Assembly (NCBI GenBank): GCA_022774755.1
Contig: JALFLK010000010.1
Span: 1-64,000 of the forward strand
Source of the DNA: a bacterium
GTDB taxonomy: Bacteria; Bacillota; Clostridia; Oscillospirales; Acutalibacteraceae
Direction of reading: 5' to 3'
Length of the DNA: 64,000 nucleotides
Part shown: positions 32,986-42,433 of the stretch, piece after piece
Layout: the number at the start of each line of letters is the position of its first letter
How positions within the stretch are numbered: position 1 is the first letter of the stretch
Notes under the pieces: generated by a model
What the model was told of the DNA's origin: nothing
The model's input: the letters and a program-made list of their open reading frames with translations, nothing else
The model's database searches: none
Program-made: the position numbers and the translations under genes

Positions 32986-33356
32986 CTATTTGTGTTGTTT
33001 GTTATGTATTGTTTTTTATAGCTTAATTTTTTTGCAGTTTTCTACCCCTCAACAGGGTGTTTGTTTATGTGTTTTTATATTGCTGTAAGCAGGAATAATA
33101 AGCAACAGCGTCATCGATAATTCCCATGAATAATCCCTTTTTATGAGTCTGCACAAAAGTTTTGTATCCTTTCAAACAATATCGGCGACAGATTTATTAT
33201 ACTGAATTAAAGCAGTTTTCTGAAATAGAAAAATAATAAGCAAAAATTACAATTTGAACAATTTATCCAAGAAAAATCTTGCCTTTTTATCAAAAATAAT
33301 GTAATATATATGTATAGTTATGAATAACTTATTATTTTGTAAGGAGGTAAAATGCG

Positions 33357-33992
33357 ATGACAAATATGTATAAAATCAGGACAAAAAACAAAAATTTGTT
33401 TCTACGTGTCGCAAAAGGACATTTTGCAACGTCCCACAGCCACACCAATTATTACATAGACGTTACAACACAAAAGCTAAGGCTCTCTGAGGCTAAGGCT
33501 GTTGCAAAGGAGCTTGTTTTTCATTACCGTGCCCATACAATCGTCGATACAATTCTATGTCTGGACGGCACAGAGGTAATAGGCGCTTGCCTTGCAAATG
33601 AGCTTACAAAGGAAGACTTTATCAATATGAACGCTCACCAGACAATTTATATTGTATCTCCGGAATACACCTCGGCAGGTCAGCTGATTTTCCGTGACAA
33701 TGTTACGCCGATGATTGCAGGGAAGCATGTTCTTGTTCTCTCCGCTTCTGTTACAACGGGAAAAACCGCACAGTCTGCCATTGAGGCAATAGAGTATTAC
33801 GGCGGTATTGTGGCGGGCGTTTCTGCTATTTTTGCAACCGTTGATGAATGTGTCGGTTATCCGGTTATTTCTGTTTTTAATCCCGGAGATTTAGGCGACT
33901 ATGAGTGCTATAATTCTCACGATTGCCCTATGTGCAAAAGAGGAGAAAAAATTGAGGCACTCGTAAACAGCTACGGTTACTCGAAATTGTAA
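33357..33992 (+). CDS. Orotate phosphoribosyltransferase-like PRTase family protein
   Basis: VLVLSASVTTGKTAQSAIEAIEYYGGIVAGVSAIF (PRPP-loop-like). Confidence 0.7.
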   Translation: MTNMYKIRTKNKNLFLRVAKGHFATSHSHTNYYIDVTTQKLRLSEAKAVAKELVFHYRAHTIVDTILCLDGTEVIGACLANELTKEDFINMNAHQTIYIVSPEYTSAGQLIFRDNVTPMIAGKHVLVLSASVTTGKTAQSAIEAIEYYGGIVAGVSAIFATVDECVGYPVISVFNPGDLGDYECYNSHDCPMCKRGEKIEALVNSYGYSKL

Positions 33993-34057
33993 ATAAATCT
34001 GCCTGCGTACAAATTTTCTGTATTGCAGGCGCACTAAATTAGGAAAAGAGGTAGAAG

Positions 34058-35143
34058 ATGTCATCAGTAATTGAGTACAAATGTCCCTGCTGCGGCGGAA
34101 GAATTGAATTTGACAGTAATTCTCAGAAAATGCTGTGTCCCTTCTGCGGTACGAGCTTTGATTTGGAAACCCTTAAAAGCTACGATGAAGCGCTGAATTC
34201 TGACGCTCAGGACAATATGGAATGGGAAAGCAAGCCGGAGTCACAATGGCAAAGCGGCGAAACAGACGGTATGGCGGTTTATATTTGCGACTCCTGCGGA
34301 GGAGAGATTATCGCCGACAAAACCCTCGGCTCAACAAGCTGTCCTTACTGCAACAACACGGTTGTTATGTCGGGACAATTTGCCGGGGATTTAAGACCTG
34401 ACTACATTATCCCCTTTAAGCTTGACAAAGAGGCGGCAAAAAAAGCTTTGCAGAACCATATGAAGGGCAAGCCGTTTTTGCCGAAGCTCTTTAAAAGTCA
34501 GAACAGAATCAACGAGATTAAGGGCATTTATGTGCCGTTCTGGCTTTTTGACGCAGATGTTAACGCCAATGTCCGTTACAGAGCCACCAGAGTAAGAACC
34601 TGGAGCGACAGTAATTACAGATACACGGAAACATCATACTACCTTATTCTGCGAGGCGGTAATATTTCGTTTCAGCGTGTGCCTGTTGACGGCTCTACAA
34701 AAATGCCCGACGATATTATGGAGTCAATAGAGCCCTTTAAGTTTGACGACGCTGTTGACTTTCAGACTGCATACCTTTCGGGATATTTGGCTGACAGGTA
34801 CGACGTTGATTCCGACCAAAGCATTGAGAGGGCAAATCAGCGTGTGAAAAACAGCACGGAATCGGAATTTGCAAAAACCGTAACTGGATACTCAACCGTA
34901 GTGCCGGAAAATACCGTTATAAATCTTTCAAACGGAAAGGCAAAATACGCCCTTTATCCGGTTTGGATGCTTAATACTTCCTGGAACGATAAAACATTCA
35001 CCTTTGCAATGAACGGACAGACAGGCAAAATGGTCGGTGATTTACCTGTTGATTGGGCGTCTTTTTGGAAATGGTTCGGAATAATAACGGGAATTGCAGG
35101 AGCGGTTACGTTTCTGATTTTGTACCTGTTATGGTTGCTGTAA
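34058..35143 (+). CDS. TFIIB-type zinc-ribbon protein with C-terminal TM segment
   Basis: CPCCGGRIEFDSNSQKMLCPFCG and ICDSCGGEIIADKTLGSTSCPYCN; C-terminal hydrophobic helix. Confidence 0.75.
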   Translation: MSSVIEYKCPCCGGRIEFDSNSQKMLCPFCGTSFDLETLKSYDEALNSDAQDNMEWESKPESQWQSGETDGMAVYICDSCGGEIIADKTLGSTSCPYCNNTVVMSGQFAGDLRPDYIIPFKLDKEAAKKALQNHMKGKPFLPKLFKSQNRINEIKGIYVPFWLFDADVNANVRYRATRVRTWSDSNYRYTETSYYLILRGGNISFQRVPVDGSTKMPDDIMESIEPFKFDDAVDFQTAYLSGYLADRYDVDSDQSIERANQRVKNSTESEFAKTVTGYSTVVPENTVINLSNGKAKYALYPVWMLNTSWNDKTFTFAMNGQTGKMVGDLPVDWASFWKWFGIITGIAGAVTFLILYLLWLL

Positions 35144-35156
35144 GGAGGGGTATAGT

Positions 35157-36350
35157 ATGAAAAAGAGAGTGTTTTCGCTGTTTATTGCACTTTTTATAAT
35201 TTGCGGCTGTGCATTAACAGTATCTGCGGCAGAGGATAAAAGCTATATCATTGATTATTCCTTGGTTCTTTCGGATGAGGAAAAGACGGAATTAAACAGC
35301 CTTGCAAAGCAGGTTTGCAGCAATTACGGCATAGAAGCCTATGCGGTTACAACCGAACTGGACGGATTGGATATTGCGGTATATGCTGACACATTATTCA
35401 GCGTTGAGTCTAATAAATCAGACGGAGTGGTGCTGGTTACAGATACCGTCGATTTTACCTATTATGTTCACACCGTCGGCAGAGCAGAAAATATGTTTTC
35501 TGATTCTCAGCTTAATAAAATAGGTTCTGCTTACGGCGATGAAGAAACATATTACGAGAGATTTAAAAACTTTTACAATGAGCTTTCTTATCAGCTTGAT
35601 TTAAACGGAGTTGATACTATCCCCCAGGAAAGGCAAAAACCAAGACTTGTTGACGACGCAGGTATTCTTACCGAAACAGAAAAAACCGATTTAACGGCAA
35701 AGCTTGACGAAATAAGCGAAAGACTCCAATGCGACGTTGCAGTAGCTGTTGTAAACAGTCTTGAGGGAAAGACTGCTCAGGCATTTGCTGATGATTACTA
35801 CGACTACAACGGCTACGGTATGGGCTCCGGCGACGACGGAGTTTTGCTTTTACTTTCAATGAGTGAGAGAAAATGGGCGGTAAGTACATACGGAACGGCA
35901 TTCAGCGCTATTAACGATACAGCTATGGATTACCTTACTGATAACTTTACAGCATATCTCAGAGATGATGAATACTATACGGCTTTTGAAACCTACGCCG
36001 ACGATTGTGATACAATTATTACAAAATACGAGAACGGAACTCCGTTTTCGGAAAAAGATGCAAAGGGCAATTTGCCCATAGTAAGAAATATTATTATTTC
36101 GGTTATTGCAGGACTGATTATTTCATTTATTATTACATTTGCAATGAAGAGTAAGCTGAAAACCGTCAGAAGAAAGTACAATGCCTCTGATTATACCGTA
36201 CCCGGAAGTATGAATATTACAAACAGCAGTGATATGTATCTTTACCGTACTGTATCTAAGGTTAAAATTGAGAAAAACGACGGCGGCGGTTCTTCTTCCC
36301 ACACCAGTTCTTCAGGCAGAAGCCACGGCGGTTCAAGCGGAAGCTTTTGA
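35157..36350 (+). CDS. TPM domain-containing secreted/membrane protein, two TPM-like units
   Basis: Signal peptide; LVDDAGILTETEKTDLTAKLDEISERLQCDVAVAVV; C-terminal GGGSSSHTSSSGRSHGGSSGSF. Confidence 0.75.
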   Translation: MKKRVFSLFIALFIICGCALTVSAAEDKSYIIDYSLVLSDEEKTELNSLAKQVCSNYGIEAYAVTTELDGLDIAVYADTLFSVESNKSDGVVLVTDTVDFTYYVHTVGRAENMFSDSQLNKIGSAYGDEETYYERFKNFYNELSYQLDLNGVDTIPQERQKPRLVDDAGILTETEKTDLTAKLDEISERLQCDVAVAVVNSLEGKTAQAFADDYYDYNGYGMGSGDDGVLLLLSMSERKWAVSTYGTAFSAINDTAMDYLTDNFTAYLRDDEYYTAFETYADDCDTIITKYENGTPFSEKDAKGNLPIVRNIIISVIAGLIISFIITFAMKSKLKTVRRKYNASDYTVPGSMNITNSSDMYLYRTVSKVKIEKNDGGGSSSHTSSSGRSHGGSSGSF

Positions 36351-36376
36351 TTCAGATTGATAACAGGGAGGAAGCT

Positions 36377-38377
36377 ATGACAAAAAAGATAATATCAACA
36401 GCCCTTGCGGTTTTAATGATAGTTGGCTGTTCTGCTCTTGTTGCAGGATGTAACAATACAGCCGAACAGCCCGTAACATCGGAATATAAGCTGGCTGAAA
36501 ACATTGAGGACGGCTCGATTCTCCATTGCTTTTCGTGGAATTTTGAAACAATTAAAAACTCAATGGCAGATATTGCGGCTTCGGGCTTTACGGCACTTCA
36601 GACCTCTCCCATAAACGAATGTCTTGAGGGCGAGGACGGCGGAATGGAGCTTTACGGCGACGGAAAATGGTACTACCACTATCAGCCCACAGACTGGACA
36701 ATCGGCAATTATCAGCTTGGTACTAAGGAACAGTTTAAAGAGATGTGCGATGAGGCGGATAAGTACGGAATAAAGGTTATTGTTGATGTAATACCAAACC
36801 ACACAACTCCGACAACTTCTAAAATAAATCAAAACCTTATTGACGCCGTCGGCGGTATGGATAAGCTGTACCATCAGAACTCACAGTATGATTTAAAAAA
36901 CTACGGAAACAGGCTTGAATGTACCACCTACAAAATGGGCGGACTGCCTGATGTAAACACTGAAAATCCCGATTTTCAGGAGTATTTTTTAAAGTATATT
37001 AACGAGTGCATCGACTTGGGTGCAGACGGTTTCCGCTACGATACGGCAAAGCACATCGGTTTGCCCGACGACCCTAAGGAGGACGACGGATATACAAATA
37101 ACTTTTGGGAAAGAGTTACAAAGGATATTCACAAGGCTGATTCAATCTTCAACTACGGCGAGGTTTTGCAGGGGAACAACGACCGCATAAACGATTATAT
37201 CAAAACAATCGGAAGAACCACCGCCAGCACCTATGGTTCAAGAATCAGAAACGCCGTTGTGCAGGAAAATCTGGATTCTTCAATGATAAAGGATTACTAC
37301 ATAAGCGAGGATAACCTTAATAATATTGTAACTTGGGTTGAATCTCACGACAACTACATAAACGACGGCAACTGGTCGCTGATGTCCGAAAAACAGATTG
37401 AGATGGCTTATGCTATCATTTCGGCAAGACAGGCGGGAACACCGCTGTTCTTTGACAGACCCTACGGTTCTTCACAGGAGGATCAATGGGGTATGAACAG
37501 AATCGGCGCCGCCGGAAGCGATATGTATAAAAGCGATATTGTCCGTGCCGTAAACTTTTTCAGAATTGCAATGAAAGGCGAGGACGAAAACCTTGTTAAG
37601 CCTATGGATAAATCCTCAGCCCTTGTTATTGAAAGAGGAGAAAAAGGCGCAGTTATAGTTAATCTTTCGGGAGAGCTTGAAACAGGCTTTGAAATCAATC
37701 TTCCCGACGGAACATATAAGAATCGTGTTGACGGCGAAACAGTCTACACCGTTAAGGGCGGAAAGCTCACAAGCGACAAGCCTGTTCCCGAAAACACAGT
37801 AGTTGTCCTCTATAACGACGGCTTTGTTAATTATGCAAAGCCTGCGTCCGTAGGTGTTGAAAACGCCGAATTCAATTATGCTCAGGATTCCGTTGACGTT
37901 ATCCTGAGATGCTCAGACGCCGTTAATTCAAAATACATTCTTGAGGTTGGAGATAAGGTGATAGATACCCCCTTTGAGGACGGCGACACGGTTAGAATTT
38001 CTCAGGATAAGGGCGCAACGGCTGTTTTGACTCTTACTGCCGAGAATCAGCAGGGCACGCCTGTATATAAGCAGTTTTTATTTACAAGACAGGGAGAAAA
38101 ATCAACCAACAAAATTGAAAAAGGCACAAAGGTTTACTTTACCAAGCCTGAGGGCTGGGGCAGTAAAATCAGCGCATATGTTTACGCCGACGACGGCGAA
38201 GAAACAGCATGGCCGGGACTTTTGATGAAGGACGAGGGCGACGGAAAATACAGTTATCAGTTTACCGATGACTGGACATCTCCCAGAATTATCTTTAACG
38301 ACGGGTCAAAGCAGTACCCTGCCGCTAATGAGCCGGGACTATTGGTTGAAGCCGATAAAACATACACCGCAGAGTGA
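36377..38377 (+). CDS. GH13 alpha-amylase lipoprotein with C-terminal CBM26-like starch-binding module
   Basis: Lipobox LVAGC; GH13 motifs DVIPNHT, DGFRYDTAKH, FNYGEV, VESHDN; C-term VYFTKPEGWGSKISAYVYADDGEETAWPG. Confidence 0.88.
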   Translation: MTKKIISTALAVLMIVGCSALVAGCNNTAEQPVTSEYKLAENIEDGSILHCFSWNFETIKNSMADIAASGFTALQTSPINECLEGEDGGMELYGDGKWYYHYQPTDWTIGNYQLGTKEQFKEMCDEADKYGIKVIVDVIPNHTTPTTSKINQNLIDAVGGMDKLYHQNSQYDLKNYGNRLECTTYKMGGLPDVNTENPDFQEYFLKYINECIDLGADGFRYDTAKHIGLPDDPKEDDGYTNNFWERVTKDIHKADSIFNYGEVLQGNNDRINDYIKTIGRTTASTYGSRIRNAVVQENLDSSMIKDYYISEDNLNNIVTWVESHDNYINDGNWSLMSEKQIEMAYAIISARQAGTPLFFDRPYGSSQEDQWGMNRIGAAGSDMYKSDIVRAVNFFRIAMKGEDENLVKPMDKSSALVIERGEKGAVIVNLSGELETGFEINLPDGTYKNRVDGETVYTVKGGKLTSDKPVPENTVVVLYNDGFVNYAKPASVGVENAEFNYAQDSVDVILRCSDAVNSKYILEVGDKVIDTPFEDGDTVRISQDKGATAVLTLTAENQQGTPVYKQFLFTRQGEKSTNKIEKGTKVYFTKPEGWGSKISAYVYADDGEETAWPGLLMKDEGDGKYSYQFTDDWTSPRIIFNDGSKQYPAANEPGLLVEADKTYTAE

Positions 38378-38427
38378 TTTATCCCATGGTGGTTTAAAAG
38401 CCATATTAAATACTTGAAAAAAAGAAC

Positions 38428-38460
38428 AGGACTGTATCGCTTTTTGGGCGGTACAGTCCT
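38428..38460. terminator. Stem-loop between GH13 lipoprotein and TSCPD gene
   Basis: AGGACTGTA...TACAGTCCT; T tract on the minus side (CTGTTCTTTTTTT). Confidence 0.6.
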
Positions 38461-38557
38461 TGGTTTATCAGAAATTCTATTTTTGCGTTTTGCGCCAAAA
38501 GACACTCCGGAATTATGCGAGGCGGCCTGCTTAAAATAAAAAGCTTTTTGTCGTCAG

Positions 38558-38635
38558 AACTTTTCGCTCGGGAATAAAAGTCCCGAATCAGGTGAAGCTG
38601 TCTGCACGAAGCAAAAACCACGAAGCAAGAAAATT
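38558..38635 (+). repeat. Direct repeat unit 1 of a dispersed repeat family
   Basis: AACTTTTCGCTCGGGAATAAAAGTCCCGAATCAGGTGAAGCTGTCTGCACGAAGCAAAAACCACGAAGCAA; near-identical unit 89 bp downstream. Confidence 0.85.
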
Positions 38636-38646
38636 AGTACAGGCAA

Positions 38647-38723
38647 AACTTTTCGCTCGGGAATAAAAGTCCCGAATCAGGTGAAGCTGTCTGCACGAAG
38701 CAAAAAACACGAAGCAAAAAATT
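38647..38723 (+). repeat. Direct repeat unit 2 of a dispersed repeat family
   Basis: Near-identical to 38558-38635. Confidence 0.85.
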
Positions 38724-38973
38724 ATTTGGAGGATAAGGCTTCTTCAAGAGCATATGCAAGCTGGTCGGGGCAAGAGGTTCCACGACCGTTGCAGTCGATT
38801 CCCTTTAATCTTTTTATTGCCTCACGGGCGTCCATTCCTATGACAAGACTGCATATGCCCTGGCTGTTGCCGTTGCATCCTCCTAAAATTCTGCAATCCT
38901 TAATAATTCCGTTTTCAATCTCAACGGTCATTCGGCGTGAGCATACTCCTCTTGGAGTGTAATCGTATTTCAT
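38722..38973 (-). CDS. TSCPD domain-containing protein (TIGR03905-like)
   Basis: MKYDYTPRGVCSRRMTVEIENGIIKDCRILGGCNGNSQGICSLVIGM...NGRGTSCPDQLAYALEEAL. Confidence 0.9.
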   Translation of the reverse strand: MKYDYTPRGVCSRRMTVEIENGIIKDCRILGGCNGNSQGICSLVIGMDAREAIKRLKGIDCNGRGTSCPDQLAYALEEALSSK

Positions 38974-39131
38974 TTAATTCAACTTCCTTTTTATTTTTTT
39001 ACTATTCTATCATAAATACAGCGGAAAATAAAGTGCTTTGTTTAAGAGGAAATAAATTTAATTTTTATTATTCTTTTAAATTATTCCGACTTCAGAAAAA
39101 CTGTGATATTATTATGTAAATTATTTGTTTG

Positions 39132-39197
39132 GGAACACTGATTAAATCCTTTGCGCATATTGAGATCAGCTTTTTGCGTGGTTTATTCAGCGGTTCC
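39132..39197. repeat. Short imperfect palindrome upstream of dnaD, possible MITE remnant
   Basis: GGAACACTGATTAAATCC...GGTTTATTCAGCGGTTCC; shares CGCATATTGAGA and CTGATTAAA with the 3747-3905 element. Confidence 0.45.
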
Positions 39198-39220
39198 TTA
39201 GTTAGGTTCGGAGATAAGGT

Positions 39221-40306
39221 ATGTCATTTCGTATAAATTTAGGCAGTTGGGGTTCCGTGTTTGCAGTGCCCTCCAAGGTTGCCGATGAAAAATTAAAACT
39301 GAGCAGTGGTTTTCAGCTTAAAGTGCTTTTGTATATTTTGGGGCATAATAACGAGGAATTTACAAATAAGCAAATCGGAGAAGCTTTAGGTATGCACGAA
39401 GACGATGTCAAGGACGCCTTGACCTATTGGGTGAACGAGGGGATACTGTGCTTTTCCCAAGACAGCTTTGCTCCCAGACCCCAAGTGGCAAATGATGCAA
39501 ACATTCAGACAAAAAGCAAAAGCGAAGAAAACGGCTCCGTCAGCGTCGGAAAGACCGTTACAGAAAAAACTGTTGCCGAAAAAACCGACAAAAATGATGA
39601 AAAGCCAAAGGCTGTTATGTCACGGCCGCAAAAGCCAAGCCATACAAGAATCTCAATGCTGGCGGCAAATGACAAGACATTGGTTGACCTTCTCAACGAT
39701 GTTCAGATGGTGCTGAAAAAGACATTGTCGAATGTAGAAACCGCAACGATTGTTTATCTTTACGACACCTGCGGTCTTTCGGCGCCTGTTATTATGATGC
39801 TTGTGGAGTACTGCATTGCCATAAATAAACCCAACGCCAGAACTATTGAAAGAATTGGTGTCCAGTGGGCAGACGAGGGCGTGGAAACCGTCTTTGACGC
39901 AGAGCAGAAAATCACCGCCGTCCGTCAGTCAAATGCGGATTTTGCAAAGGTCGCTTCGGTTTTCGGAATACATATTCCCGGAACGCCTACGGCTAAACAG
40001 CTTGAATATGCAAACCGCTGGGTAAGCCAATGGAAATTTTCCGATGAGATGCTGAGAGAGGCATACGAACGGTGCATTGATACAAAGGGCGAGATGAAGT
40101 TTTCGTATATTGACGGAATCTTAAAACGCTGGAATAACGAAAATATCCGAAACAAGGATGAACTGCAAAAGAATTCATTATCCCCGAGAAAACCTAAAAA
40201 GCCGGCAAACTCTGCACCGAGGAATCAGCTTCAGCAAAAGCCTTCCTACGACATTGAAAGTCTTGAAAAACAGAGCTTTTTTGACGATGATAGTTTTTCT
40301 TATTAG
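39221..40306 (+). CDS. dnaD: DnaD domain replication-initiation protein
   Basis: N-terminal winged-helix-like region, C-terminal DnaB_2-like segment (SYIDGILKRWNNENIRN). Confidence 0.85.
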   Translation: MSFRINLGSWGSVFAVPSKVADEKLKLSSGFQLKVLLYILGHNNEEFTNKQIGEALGMHEDDVKDALTYWVNEGILCFSQDSFAPRPQVANDANIQTKSKSEENGSVSVGKTVTEKTVAEKTDKNDEKPKAVMSRPQKPSHTRISMLAANDKTLVDLLNDVQMVLKKTLSNVETATIVYLYDTCGLSAPVIMMLVEYCIAINKPNARTIERIGVQWADEGVETVFDAEQKITAVRQSNADFAKVASVFGIHIPGTPTAKQLEYANRWVSQWKFSDEMLREAYERCIDTKGEMKFSYIDGILKRWNNENIRNKDELQKNSLSPRKPKKPANSAPRNQLQQKPSYDIESLEKQSFFDDDSFSY

Positions 40307-40364
40307 TATTTACAATTCGTTTACATATTTTGCGCCTGAAAAGGCGGGCATATGAGGTGCTAAA

Positions 40365-41369
40365 ATGAGTTACAGCAAAGAAATATACGGCAAAGCAACA
40401 GATATTATCAACAACCGCAGGTTAAAGGCTCAGCGTGAGGCAGAGTTCCGCCGTGAAAAAATATTCGCTGAACATCCCGATATTGAAAAATTAAACAGAG
40501 AAATCTCCTCCTGCGGAATAATGGCGGCAAAGGCTGTGTTTATGGGCAGTGATGTTAAGACTGAGCTTAACAATCTAAAAGAAAAAAGCCTGTCTTTGCA
40601 GGAAAAGCTGAAAAAACGCCTTGTTGAATCAGGCTGCACCGCAAATGCCCTTGAGCCTCATTATTTTTGCACAGTGTGCGAAGACACAGGCTATTATGAG
40701 GAAAATAACAAGACGCTTGTATGTGACTGTCTGAAAAAGGCTTTGATTAAATGCAGCTGCGACGCTCTCAACGAATCATCTCCCTTAAAGCTTTGCACAT
40801 TTGATGATTTTTCTCTTAATCATTACAGCAATGACGCTCAGCCCGGCGAAACTTCGGACTATCGTAAGATGAGCAGAATATTGGAGTTTTGCAAAAATTA
40901 CGCCGAAAACTTTTCAAATAATTCAAAAAGCATATTGATGAGGGGCGCAACAGGCTTAGGCAAAACTCACCTGAGCCTTGCAATAGCAAACGAGGTTATT
41001 CAAATGGGGTACAGCGCCGTCTATGTTTCAGCTCCCGTAATCCTGTCTAAGCTTGAAAAAGAGCATTTTTCCAACAATTATAATGCAGAGGAGGAAACCT
41101 TGTCTGCATTGATGGACTGCGACCTGCTCATTATTGACGATTTGGGCACGGAATTTATGAATAATTTTTCTGTTTCGGAAATATATAATATTTTCAACTC
41201 CCGTTTGCTCAGAAGTAAACCGGTTATCATTAACACAAATTTGACTTTAAAAGAGATAGAGTCAGCCTATACCCAACGCTTTTTATCAAGAATCGCAGGC
41301 TGTGCCGTCAGACTGGATTTTGTAGGCAGCGATGTGAGAATAAGCGGAGAAAAGAAAAGAAATTTTTAA
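40365..41369 (+). CDS. DnaC/DnaI-like helicase loader ATPase
   Basis: CTVCEDTGYYEENNKTLVCDCLK zinc motif, Walker A MRGATGLGKTHLSLAIA, Walker B LLIIDDLGTE. Confidence 0.9.
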   Translation: MSYSKEIYGKATDIINNRRLKAQREAEFRREKIFAEHPDIEKLNREISSCGIMAAKAVFMGSDVKTELNNLKEKSLSLQEKLKKRLVESGCTANALEPHYFCTVCEDTGYYEENNKTLVCDCLKKALIKCSCDALNESSPLKLCTFDDFSLNHYSNDAQPGETSDYRKMSRILEFCKNYAENFSNNSKSILMRGATGLGKTHLSLAIANEVIQMGYSAVYVSAPVILSKLEKEHFSNNYNAEEETLSALMDCDLLIIDDLGTEFMNNFSVSEIYNIFNSRLLRSKPVIINTNLTLKEIESAYTQRFLSRIAGCAVRLDFVGSDVRISGEKKRNF

Positions 41370-41521
41370 AATTTCGGTATTCTTTAGTATTTGGATAATC
41401 ACAGGATGAATTATAGTCTTATAATCAAAAAATTTTTAAAAAATCATCTTTTTTAAAATAATTACTTGACATTTCAGCCATTTGTTATTATAATAACTAA
41501 TGTTGCACGCAAGTGTTATTT

Positions 41522-41595
41522 TGAGGAATAGTGTAACGGTAGCACGACAGACTCTGACTCTGTTTGTTGGGGTTCGAATCCCTATTCCTCAGCCA
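41522..41595 (+). tRNA. tRNA-Gln (anticodon CTG), CCA encoded
   Basis: TGAGGAAT acceptor stem pairs with ATTCCTCA; anticodon loop CTCTGAC; T-loop GGTTCGAATCC; 3' CCA. Confidence 0.93.
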
Positions 41596-41600
41596 CAAAT

Positions 41601-41627
41601 AGCCCCGATGATTCGGGGCTGTTTTTA
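41601..41627 (+). terminator. Rho-independent terminator between the two tRNA genes
   Basis: AGCCCCGATGATTCGGGGCT followed by GTTTTT. Confidence 0.85.
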
Positions 41628-41630
41628 AAT

Positions 41631-41707
41631 CGAGGTGTAGCGCAGTTTGGTAGCGCACATCGTTCGGGACGATGGGGCCGCAAGTTCGAATCTTGTCACC
41701 TCGACCA
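41631..41707 (+). tRNA. tRNA-Pro (anticodon CGG), CCA encoded
   Basis: CGAGGTG acceptor stem pairs with CACCTCG; anticodon loop TTCGGGA; 3' ACCA. Confidence 0.93.
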
Positions 41708-41747
41708 TTTGATTATTATATTCTTTTATATATTTTGGAGGTATATA

Positions 41748-42212
41748 ATGAAGAAGGTTTTAAGCGTTCTTTGTGTTGCCGTGCTGTCCCTCTGCGCTTT
41801 GTGCAGCTGCGGAGCAAAAGAGGCAGACCTTACTCAGGTTATGGCTGATATTAACGCAAAGTATGACACAAAAGAGCTTACGGCGGTTACTGATGTAAAC
41901 GATTTAAAGACATATTATCAGATTGAGCCTGCCGATGTTAAGCAGTTTGCCGCAGAGATTAACGAAAACAGCTCCGACGCACCGGTTGAGATAGTAATGG
42001 TAGAGGCTGTTGATTCTTCTGCAGCACAGCGTGTTTCATCAAAGCTTACAAACAGATATAACTCAATTTACAATATGTATGCTTCATACAGCGCAGAACA
42101 GCTTGACTTAATTAAAAACTGTTCTGTTACAACCGACGGCAACTATGTTTCTATGATTGTTTCCAAGGACGCTTCTGGAATGTTGGAGATTTACAACAAG
42201 GCTATTAAATAA
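41748..42212 (+). CDS. DUF4358-like lipoprotein
   Basis: MKKVLSVLCVAVLSLCALCSCGAKEADLTQVMADI, lipobox LCSC. Confidence 0.7.
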   Translation: MKKVLSVLCVAVLSLCALCSCGAKEADLTQVMADINAKYDTKELTAVTDVNDLKTYYQIEPADVKQFAAEINENSSDAPVEIVMVEAVDSSAAQRVSSKLTNRYNSIYNMYASYSAEQLDLIKNCSVTTDGNYVSMIVSKDASGMLEIYNKAIK

Positions 42213-42255
42213 GCTGAATTTTATAATTCTAAATCGTATATAAAACATCACATAC

Positions 42256-42284
42256 AAAAAAGAGGTGCATTTGCACCTCTTTTT
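42256..42284 (+). terminator. Rho-independent terminator
   Basis: AAAAAGAGGTGCATTTGCACCTCTTTTT. Confidence 0.9.
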
Positions 42285-42433
42285 CATTTACATTTCTTTA
42301 TAATTTTGAGTAAATTTGAGAGTAATTGATTTTTGTTTTTTATAAAAGTAATTTGAATCAAACTGATTTTTCCCGGCATTAACTTTCAGCCATATAGATT
42401 TTTGTTAGATAATGCTGTCTGCACGGAGCAAAC

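Noticed and set aside
33000-33350. 350-bp gap between clpC and the PRTase gene as a hidden RNA gene
   Set aside because: No convincing extended structure, known riboswitch pattern or tRNA found on reading either strand
38558-38723. Possible CRISPR array
   Set aside because: Only two units of about 77 bp with an 11-12 bp gap, no spacer-sized unique segments and no cas genes nearby
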